From positions 1 through 56,333 of the forward strand of contig SXOX01000069.1 of assembly GCA_005776585.1 (NCBI GenBank): DNA of 56,333 nt, given 5' to 3'. The notes under the pieces are model-generated. The model did not search any database and was not told the origin of the DNA. It worked only from the letters and a program-made list of their open reading frames with translations. The position numbers and the translations under genes are program-made. The DNA is from Pseudomonadota bacterium (GTDB taxonomy: Bacteria > Myxococcota_A > UBA9042 > GCA-2863065). Positions 46,236-53,550 of this stretch are shown here, piece by piece (position 1 is the stretch's first letter; every line of letters begins with the position of its first letter).

Positions 46236-49200
46236 ATGCGTTGGTTGACCGCGACCTTCCTCCTTGTGTCCGGTGTGGGTCTATCGTGCGGCGACGCGAA
46301 CGACGTCGGCGCGTTCCTGTCGCCCGACGGTGGCGGTCTCGCCGCGGACGCGAGCGGCGAGACCGCGGCCAGTCCGGATGCGCGCGAGGTGACGGCCTCG
46401 GACACGACCGCGGGCGCTGACGGGCAGGACACCGCAGAGGCCACCGGGACCGACGGCATCGGCACCGAGTGCCCGCTCGATCGGTGCCTCGTCGCGGGCG
46501 CCTGCGTCGCCGACGGAGCCCCGAACCCAGCCAACGCCTGCGAGGTCTGCCGGGTGCTGGCCGACCGTCACGCCTTCACCTTCAACGACGCCGCGACCTG
46601 CGATGACCAGAACGCCTGCACCTCGGGCGATCACTGCGACGCGGGGCAGTGCGTGGCGAGCGCAACAACGAAGTGCACCGACGACGCGAACCCGTGCAGC
46701 CTCGAGTCCTGCGACCCGGTGACGGGCCAATGCGGGAGCACGCCGCAGCCAGGACCGTGTGCGACCGGGGACGCGTGCCTCACGGGCGCGACCTGCCAGG
46801 ACGGCGTCTGCGCCGGCGGGACCCCGGTCACGTGTGACGACGGCAAGCCGTGCACGGTCGATGCCTGCGACAAGGCGACCGGCTGTGCGCACACGGCGAC
46901 CACGGCCGCGTGCAATGACGGCAACCCGTGCACGGAGGGCGACTCGTGCGCGACCGGGAGCTGCGCCGGTGTTGCGATGAACTGCGACGACCAGGACGTC
47001 TGCACCGTCGACTACTGCGTGGCCGGCACCGGCTGCACGCACGCCTCGCTGGCCGCCAAGTGCAACGACGGCAACCCCTGCACGGCCGAGTCCTGTGATG
47101 CGCAGGACGGCTGCGTCTACCCCCCGACCGCCGGCACCTGCGACGACGGCAACCTGTGCACGACGGGCGACCTGTGCAAGAACGGCGCGTGCGTCGGCGT
47201 GGCCGTCCCGACCGACGACAGCGATCCGTGCACCGACGATGCGTGCGTGCCCGCTTCGGGCGTCGTGCATCTGCCCAACACCGCGCCCTGCGAGGACGGC
47301 AACGCCTGCACGCTCGGCGACACCTGCACCGCGACAGGCTGCGCGCCGGGGACCGGGACGCTCTCCTGCGACGACGAGAACCAGTGCACGGAGAACACCT
47401 GCGACCCGAACGCGGCGTGCGTCTACGTGCCGCGCACGGGGACTTGCGACGACGCGACCGTCTGCACCAAGGACGACGCGTGCCTGGGCGGCGCGTGCAT
47501 CGGCGACGTCATCAATTGCGACGACGGCAACGCCTGCACGGCCGACACCTGCCACCCGCAGACGGGCTGCGCGCACGCGCTCATCGCGAGCCACGCCTGC
47601 CGGCCCGAGATCACGGTCACCTACCCGCCGCGTGGTGCGACGCTAGCACTGACGCTGACCGGCGGGACGACGGCAGTCGACGTCAAGGGCACGGTCAAGA
47701 GCGGCGCGGGGCCCATCACGACGTTCACGCTCAACGGAAACGCCGTCGCGGTTGCGGCCGACGGGAGCTTCACGACGACCACGCCGGCGCACGTGGGCGG
47801 CAACACCTTGGTCTTCCTCGCGCAGGACGCCATGGGCAGCAAGCGCGACCGCGTGCAGTCTTTCTTGCTGTCGAGCACGTACCTCCTGCCCGACGACACG
47901 AAGCCCAAGAGCGGCATGGTCACGCCTGGGCTCGGCATCTGGCTCAGCCAGAAGGTGCTCGACGACAAGAACCACAGCCTGCCGCCGAACGACTTCGCGA
48001 CCGTGTTCGAGCTCGTCATTGGCGCCATCGACCTCAACGGCATGATCCCCAACCCCGTCTACGACGGCAGCACGCACAGCGTGAGCCTCTCGAACCTCAC
48101 GCACGGCGCGCCGGTCGTCGGCCTCGCCTCCATCAACGGCGGGCTCGGCCTCACGGTCACCATGGCGAACGTGAAGGGCGACCTCGCGGCCAAGGGCAAG
48201 AAGATCGCGTGCCTCCCGGTCGTTGGCTGTACCTACTACCCGAGCGCGAACGGGACGCTCACCATGAGCAAGATCACCATCACCGCGGACGTCGCGCTCT
48301 CGGTGGACGGGAGCCACGCGCTGAAGGCCAAGCTCAAGAACGTCAAGGTCACAATCGATGGCGCCAAGATCAATATCGACAGCGCCCTGTCGTTCATCAT
48401 CGACCCCATCCTCAACCTCGTGCTCGGGGCCATCAAAGGGCAGCTCGAGACGCAGTTTGCGACCTCCATCGCCTCGTCGCTCGAGCCGACCATCGAGAAA
48501 GCGCTGACGTCGCTCGCCATCAACACGACGCTCGCGATCCCGCCACTCGCGCCAGGCGGGACGGCCACGTCGGTCGCGCTCGTCACGGACTTCGACACCG
48601 TGGACTTCACGCCCAAGGGCGGCGCCATCTTCCTGCGCGCGGGCGCCTACGCCGCGAGGAAGACGCCGCACGTCAACCTGGGGGTCCCAACGCGCGTCGG
48701 CTGCGGCGAGAAGCCGCAGACGCTCGTGATGCCGAAGTCGCATGACCTCGAGCTCGTGCTCGCCGATGACACCTTCAACGAGCTGCTGTTCGGCGCCTGG
48801 CGCGGCGGCTTCCTGGAGTTCGACCTGCCGGCCGAGACGCTCGCCGGCGTGGACCTCGCGAAGTACGGCGTCTCGAACATGACGGTGCACGTCAGCGGGA
48901 TGCTCGCTCCGACGATGGCCGACTGCGGCACCGGCGGCGTGCTGCTGCTCAAGATGGGCGACCTGGGCGTCAAGGCCAACCTCACGCTGTTTGGCCAGCC
49001 CGCGCATGTGCAGATGTACGTGAGCCTCGCCGTCGAGATGACCATCACGGCCACCAACGGGCAGCTGGGCTTCCAGGTCACGGGCATCAAATCGCTCGAC
49101 GCCGAGGCGCGCATCGAGGAGGGCGCGCTCGTCGATTCCGAGTCCGCGTTCACGGCGCTCTTCGCCGAGCAGCTCGTACCGAAGCTTCTGGGTGCGCTGA

Positions 49201-49349
49201 CCCAGGGCTCGCTTGGCGCGTTTCCATTGCCGAAGATCGACCTCTCGGGCGTCGCGCCGGGCGTCCCGCCGGGGACCGGGATCACCATCGTGCCGAGCGA
49301 GGTCGTGCGCGACTCCGGGAACACGATCGTCGGCGGAGGCCTCCAGTGA
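46236..49349 (+). CDS. Cys-rich lipoprotein with TULIP/BPI-like lipid-binding domain
   Basis: 1037 residues. The signal peptide MRWLTATFLLVSGVGLSC ends in a lipobox (Cys18). Residues about 85-460 hold a series of Asp/Cys repeats of the form CDDGxxCTxDxC...GC. An Ig-like segment (about 475-560, FTLNGNAVAVAADGSFTTTTP) follows. The remaining ~470 residues are amphipathic and Cys-poor, with a long hydrophobic helix (LSFIIDPILNLVLGAIKGQLE) and the phrase ADDTFNELLFGAWRGGFLEF, which recalls BPI/LBP-type tubular lipid-binding (TULIP) domains. This domain call is inference. The ATG is chosen for the signal peptide; an ATG at 46188 adds 16 residues. It overlaps the next lipoprotein gene by four bases. 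Confidence 0.75.
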   Translation: MRWLTATFLLVSGVGLSCGDANDVGAFLSPDGGGLAADASGETAASPDAREVTASDTTAGADGQDTAEATGTDGIGTECPLDRCLVAGACVADGAPNPANACEVCRVLADRHAFTFNDAATCDDQNACTSGDHCDAGQCVASATTKCTDDANPCSLESCDPVTGQCGSTPQPGPCATGDACLTGATCQDGVCAGGTPVTCDDGKPCTVDACDKATGCAHTATTAACNDGNPCTEGDSCATGSCAGVAMNCDDQDVCTVDYCVAGTGCTHASLAAKCNDGNPCTAESCDAQDGCVYPPTAGTCDDGNLCTTGDLCKNGACVGVAVPTDDSDPCTDDACVPASGVVHLPNTAPCEDGNACTLGDTCTATGCAPGTGTLSCDDENQCTENTCDPNAACVYVPRTGTCDDATVCTKDDACLGGACIGDVINCDDGNACTADTCHPQTGCAHALIASHACRPEITVTYPPRGATLALTLTGGTTAVDVKGTVKSGAGPITTFTLNGNAVAVAADGSFTTTTPAHVGGNTLVFLAQDAMGSKRDRVQSFLLSSTYLLPDDTKPKSGMVTPGLGIWLSQKVLDDKNHSLPPNDFATVFELVIGAIDLNGMIPNPVYDGSTHSVSLSNLTHGAPVVGLASINGGLGLTVTMANVKGDLAAKGKKIACLPVVGCTYYPSANGTLTMSKITITADVALSVDGSHALKAKLKNVKVTIDGAKINIDSALSFIIDPILNLVLGAIKGQLETQFATSIASSLEPTIEKALTSLAINTTLAIPPLAPGGTATSVALVTDFDTVDFTPKGGAIFLRAGAYAARKTPHVNLGVPTRVGCGEKPQTLVMPKSHDLELVLADDTFNELLFGAWRGGFLEFDLPAETLAGVDLAKYGVSNMTVHVSGMLAPTMADCGTGGVLLLKMGDLGVKANLTLFGQPAHVQMYVSLAVEMTITATNGQLGFQVTGIKSLDAEARIEEGALVDSESAFTALFAEQLVPKLLGALTQGSLGAFPLPKIDLSGVAPGVPPGTGITIVPSEVVRDSGNTIVGGGLQ

Positions 49350-51328
49350 GACGCGTCGCGGCAGCCCTTTTGCTCCTGAGCCTCGGACCCGGCTGTGACA
49401 GCACGGGCACCGAGGGTCTTCTGCTCGACGTCTATGGCGGTAGTGGCGTCTCGGCTGACGCGGGCGTCGGCTCCGACGCAGCCCCGACCGACGTGGCGTT
49501 GGACACAGGGTCAGCGCCCGACGGAACTGCGCCCGACGTCCCGCCCAAGGGGACCTGCACCAAGGACAGCGACTGCGACGACGGCCTCGACTGCACGGCG
49601 TCGGTCTGCGACCCCAAGACGGCGTCGTGTTTGAGCACGCTCAAGCCCGGCTTTTGTCTCGTGAACAACGTCTGCTACGCCGATGGCGCAAACCACCCCA
49701 CGCACGCCTGCCGCGTGTGCGCCGCCAAGGACGCGCCCCTCACGCTCACGCTGCGCCCGACCGGGACGGCGTGCGACGACGGCCACGCGTGCACCACGAC
49801 GGACACCTGTACGGCGACCGGCGACTGCGCTGGCGTCGCCGTCGCGTGCGACGACCAGAAGCCGTGCACGGTCGACACCTGCGCCGATGACGGCAGCTGC
49901 ACGCACGCGCCCGGCAACGACGGCCTGAGCTGCGACGATCTGGCAGCGTGCACCAGCAACGACCGGTGCGTCGGCGGCCTGTGCCATGGTGACGGGATCG
50001 TCTGCGATGACCAGAACCCGTGCACCAAGGACGCGTGCGGCGCGACGGGCCAGTGCGAGTTCACGCCTCAGACCGGCAGCTGCGAGGACGGCGATGCGTG
50101 CACCAAGGGCGACAGCTGCGCCAAGGGCCAGTGCGTCGCCGGACCGGCCGACTCCTGCAACGACGGCAACGGCTGCACCATCGACTTCTGCACGCCGCAG
50201 GTCGGCTGCGGGCACCTGCCGGTCAAGAGCGCGTGCTGCACCGGCCAGGTGTCGGTCTGCGACGACGGCAAGCCCTGCACCGACGACCTGTGCGATCCGG
50301 TGACGTTCGCGTGCAGCCACCCGGACTCCACCGCCGCATGCAGCGACGGCAACGACTGCACCGTGAACGACGGCTGTCTGGCTGGCGCGTGCGTCGGGGC
50401 GCTGAAGACGTGCGATGACCAGAACTCCTGCACGAACGACGCGTGTGTCAAGGGCGTCGGCTGCGTCAACGCCGCGATCGGGACCGGCCCATGCGACGAC
50501 GGGCTCGCGTGCAGCACGGGCGACCACTGCAACAACGGCGTATGCCAGGCCGACACGAGCCAGTGCGTGTGCACGCCGAGCTTCGGCGATGGGATGAAGG
50601 TGACCGCGCTTGCGATTGGCGTCGACGGCAACGCTGGCAATGGTCTGGACGTGGACCAGAACCCGGCGACGTGCGCGCCGGCGGGGCAGTGTCAGAGCGG
50701 CATCGACAACGCCTTCTCGGCGCTCGCCGGCCTCGCGAACGGCGCGCTGAGCGACTCGGTGACCAAGGGGAGCCTCATCGTCCTGCTGGAGTTGCCGGCG
50801 AGCAAGGCGGGCACCTTCGCGCTCGCGGTGCACACCGGGAAGCTCGCGCCGAGCAATCCGACCTGCGACGTGACCAAGAGCACCTGCGACTATGTCGTGG
50901 CCGGCTCGGGCTTCGACAAGGCGAGCTGCAAGGCGCTCTACACGCTGCCGTGCACGCTGGTCGGCAACGCGCTCTCGGGCGGGAGCAAGACGAGCGTCAT
51001 TCCGTTCGACGTGCCGCTCGGCCAGGGCGCGGTGCTGACCGTGGCGCTCTACAACGCTCGGTTTGACGGCACCGTCGTGCAGACGGGAGACAACGTCACG
51101 TCGGTCAGCGGCGTGCTCGGCGGCGCGATTCGCAAGACCGACCTGCTCACGGCCATTGACGCGGTTCCGGCTGAGGCGTTGCCGCTGCCGAAGGACACGA
51201 TCAAGGGGCTGCTCGGGTCGATCCTGACCTACGACATCGACACGGACGGCGACGGCGCGAAGGACGCGGCGTCGGTCGGGTTCCCGCTCTCGGCGATCGA
51301 CGCGCAGCTCACCGGCGTGAGCTGGTAG
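49346..51328 (+). CDS. Cys-rich lipoprotein, paralogue of the preceding gene's repeat region
   Basis: 660 residues. The GTG at 49346 overlaps the preceding stop (GTGA) and has GGAGG six bases upstream. The signal peptide ends in GPGC (Cys17). After an Ala/Gly/Asp linker, residues about 70-405 carry Asp/Cys repeats (CDDGLDCTASVC, CDDQKPCTVDTC, CNDGNGCTIDFC, CDDGLACSTGDHC) clearly related to those of the upstream protein. The C-terminal ~250 residues form a different, beta-rich domain (SLIVLLELPASKAGTFALAV, VLTVALYNARFDG) with four Cys and an Asp-rich loop DIDTDGDGAKD that could bind calcium. The two genes are translationally coupled. The selenoprotein candidate converges nine bases away. Confidence 0.75.
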   Translation: MRRVAAALLLLSLGPGCDSTGTEGLLLDVYGGSGVSADAGVGSDAAPTDVALDTGSAPDGTAPDVPPKGTCTKDSDCDDGLDCTASVCDPKTASCLSTLKPGFCLVNNVCYADGANHPTHACRVCAAKDAPLTLTLRPTGTACDDGHACTTTDTCTATGDCAGVAVACDDQKPCTVDTCADDGSCTHAPGNDGLSCDDLAACTSNDRCVGGLCHGDGIVCDDQNPCTKDACGATGQCEFTPQTGSCEDGDACTKGDSCAKGQCVAGPADSCNDGNGCTIDFCTPQVGCGHLPVKSACCTGQVSVCDDGKPCTDDLCDPVTFACSHPDSTAACSDGNDCTVNDGCLAGACVGALKTCDDQNSCTNDACVKGVGCVNAAIGTGPCDDGLACSTGDHCNNGVCQADTSQCVCTPSFGDGMKVTALAIGVDGNAGNGLDVDQNPATCAPAGQCQSGIDNAFSALAGLANGALSDSVTKGSLIVLLELPASKAGTFALAVHTGKLAPSNPTCDVTKSTCDYVVAGSGFDKASCKALYTLPCTLVGNALSGGSKTSVIPFDVPLGQGAVLTVALYNARFDGTVVQTGDNVTSVSGVLGGAIRKTDLLTAIDAVPAEALPLPKDTIKGLLGSILTYDIDTDGDGAKDAASVGFPLSAIDAQLTGVSW

Positions 51329-51337
51329 GCACAGGGC

Positions 51338-52753
51338 TCACTTCCCGCTCAAGACCGCCTCGATGGTCGCGAGCACCTCCGACTGCGCCGCGTAGCGCTT
51401 GACGTACTTCACGACGCCGCCCGCACCCAGCACGACGTTGATCTCGTTCGGGCCCGCCTGACCGAAGTGCTTCTTGAACGCCTGGGTGGGGTCGTAGACC
51501 ACGGTCAGCGTGAGCTTGTACTTGGCCTTGAGTTCCTTGCAGAGCGTCGCTGTCGCGGGTCCTCCTGCGCCGTCGCCGATGACGAGCACCGAGGTGAAGC
51601 CCTGCGCGCCCAAGGTGTCCTGTCGCTTCTGCATCACCGTCCCGGCGATGTTCTTGCAACCGCCTCACCAGTCCGCGTAGCCAAAGAGCCACGCGGCCTT
51701 GGAGGGACACAGACTGTGGAGGGTCACGGGGTTCCCGTCGCAGTCCTTGAGCGATAAGTCCGCGACCGTCGTACCCACCGTCGTTCCAAATGGCGCCACG
51801 GGCGGGCAGCTGACGGCCGGCGCCTCGCACTGGCCCGTCGCGCCGCAGGTCTCCCCGACGGCGCACGACCCGCAGGGCGTGCCGCAGCCGTCGTCACCGC
51901 AGGCCTTGGTGCCGCACTCGGGGACACAGACGCACGCGCCCTCGACGCAGCTGAGCCCGGAGGTGCAGGTGCCGCAGGTGCCGTCGCAGCCGTCGTCGCC
52001 GCAGGCCTTGCCCTGGCACGCCTTCTGACAGACGCAGGCCCCAGAGGAGCAGACGGTGCCCGGGTCGCAGCTGCCGCAGGAGGCGCCACACCCGTCGTCG
52101 CCACAGGCCTTGTCGATGCAGCTCGGCGAGCACGTGTCGGCGCAGGACCCGTTCGCGCACACCTGCTCGGCCCCGCACGTCCCGCAGGCGCCGCCGCAGC
52201 CGTTGTCGCCGCAGCTCTTTCCGATGCAGTCGGGTACACAGGTGCACGCGCCGTCCACGCACGTGAGTCCGCTGTTGCACGAGCCACAGGCGCCATTGCA
52301 GCCGTCGTCGCCGCAGGCCTTGCCCGCGCACTGCGGTACGCACGCGCAGGCGCCGCTGACACACGCGAGCCCGGGCGCGCACGTGCCGCAGCTTCCGCCG
52401 CAGCCGTCGTCGCCGCACGCCAGGCCGGCGCACTGGGGCTGACACGCGAGGTCGAGTGGCGGAACAGTGTCGACGCCCTGGTCGGCGAACGGTGCGACCT
52501 CGGCCAGTGCCGTGGCCTCCGCAGTGTCGGGCGGCACGGCCGCGTCGCTCGGAGGCGATGCGATCGTGTGGGCGTCGACTCCCGCGGTGTCGGCTCCCGC
52601 TGAACCCATTCCCGCAGTGTCGACCGTCGCGACTGCACTTGCAGGGTTAGAGTTCGCGGCGCAGCCGGCGCCGAGCGCGGTCGTGAGGAGGAGCATCGCC
52701 CGGATGCTCCGCGATGCGGGTAACGTTCGAGTCGAGCGGTGAGGCCGGCGCAT
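51338..52753 (-). CDS. Candidate selenoprotein: Cys-repeat lipoprotein with Sec-containing redoxin domain
   Basis: 471 residues if the in-frame UGA at 51665-51667 is read as selenocysteine (residue 363). The lipoprotein signal peptide has Cys31 (LGAGC). Six repeats of about 34 residues follow (about 103-307), each built on CxGKxCGDDGCxGxCGxC. A thioredoxin/AhpC-like domain closes the protein (about 308-471). It starts with VADLSLKDCDGNPVTL, reaches the active site YADW-UGA-GGCKN (UxxC, Cys366) and continues for 108 residues with normal fold features (SVLVIGDG, LTLTVVYDPTQAFKKHFG). The reading frame is identical on both sides of the UGA. A SECIS-like hairpin follows at 51632-51650. Conventional annotation would report two broken genes. 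The start at 52753 gives a basic n-region; an ATG at 52696 is the alternative. It would be a periplasm-facing thiol/selenol redox protein. Confidence 0.8.
51632..51650 (-). promoter_or_regulatory. Bacterial SECIS-like hairpin
   Basis: Reading the minus strand, 14 bases after the UGA comes CATCGCCG-GGA-CGGTGATG: an eight-base-pair stem with one G-U pair and a loop starting with G. The loop is 22-24 bases from the UGA, inside the 16-37 range given for bacterial SECIS elements. It lies inside the coding frame, as bacterial SECIS elements do. Confidence 0.65.
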
Positions 52754-52839
52754 GTTGGGACTACGCGCTCGCGATGCCACTGGTTACGGGTCACCCACCA
52801 GGTCCCGAGGTCTCCAGTGCTGCGCCTGAGCAACCTCGA

Positions 52840-53241
52840 CTACTGGCCGTCGCACGCAGGGTCCGAGGGCTCAGGAAAGTGGCCATGCTCGTCCATGCAC
52901 TGCTTCGGATCATCGGCGATGACCGGGGGGCACGAGTTCCAGTAGTCGTACTTCGGCTCGCGCGGCCAGCACATGCCCAGCGTGAACCCACCGCCCGTCG
53001 AGCCGTAGTGAATATTGGTCACGATACAATATTCGTCAATTTGGCACGTCCCCTCTCCTGGAATCGGATGCGTCGCAGAGGACCAGCCCGGCACTGGGCA
53101 AGCGTGACGGCAGGTGCCGCGTCTTCCCTTGGGCCAATTTACGGCAACGTACAGATCACCATCACAGTACTCGTCCGTGGGGCACCTCAGCTTCGGATTC
53201 CCAGATGCCTCCTGCGAGGGGTCCTCCTCCTTTGTCTTGTG
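52840..53241 (-). pseudogene. Cys-rich protein fragment, 5' end missing
   Basis: About 133 codons with protein-like content: CPTDEYCDGDLYVAVNW, GEGTCQIDEYCIVTNIHYG, LGMCWPREPKYDYWNSCP and a terminal DPACDGQ. The spaced Cys pairs fit the secreted Cys-rich proteins of this region. The frame stays open upstream to 53577, but that part is low-complexity and antisense to the remnant described next. No signal peptide can be found, which suggests that the true 5' end was lost at about 53241. A TTG at 53244 with GAGG upstream could alternatively start a short protein lacking a signal. The segment is AT-richer than its neighbours. Confidence 0.5.
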
Positions 53242-53464
53242 CAAGTTCGGGGACCTCGACGATGAGCGCCAGCGCGCGTACACTTTCGCAGTGCTCGAGG
53301 GGCTCGCCGGAGGGCCGCTGACGGTGCTCGAGGCGCGCGGCCTCTCCGAGCCGCCCGAGGCCACGGCGCGCATCTTGAGCACCCACGACGCGCTGCTGCT
53401 GCGCGCGTGGATCGCACGGGCGCTCACCGCCACGAGCCTGTCCCAGCTCTTTGGCGACGACTGA
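53228..53464 (+). pseudogene. C-terminal remnant of an Rpn/PD-(D/E)XK-like protein
   Basis: About 78 codons ending TGA at 53462-53464. The content AYTFAVLEGLAGGPLTVLEA, then RGLSEPPEATARILS and LLLRAWIARALTATSLSQLFG resembles the C-terminal tail of Rpn-type transposase/nuclease-like proteins common in large genomes (recognised from memory, not searched). No start codon or upstream nuclease domain is present. The upstream part of this frame is antisense to the Cys-rich fragment. It is probably the leftover of a decayed mobile-type gene. Confidence 0.4.
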
Positions 53465-53550
53465 CGGCCGGGTGCCCCCGCGGCGCCGCGGCGCCCGGCA
53501 AGTCGCGCCGCATTGCGCCGGCTGCGCAACCCACCTACTGTGGCCAACGT

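Noticed and set aside
51338..51637. Separate short gene for a thioredoxin-like C-terminus starting at an internal ATG
   Set aside because: It would lack the first half of the fold and the active-site strand. The phase match and SECIS-like hairpin favour read-through of the UGA as one protein.
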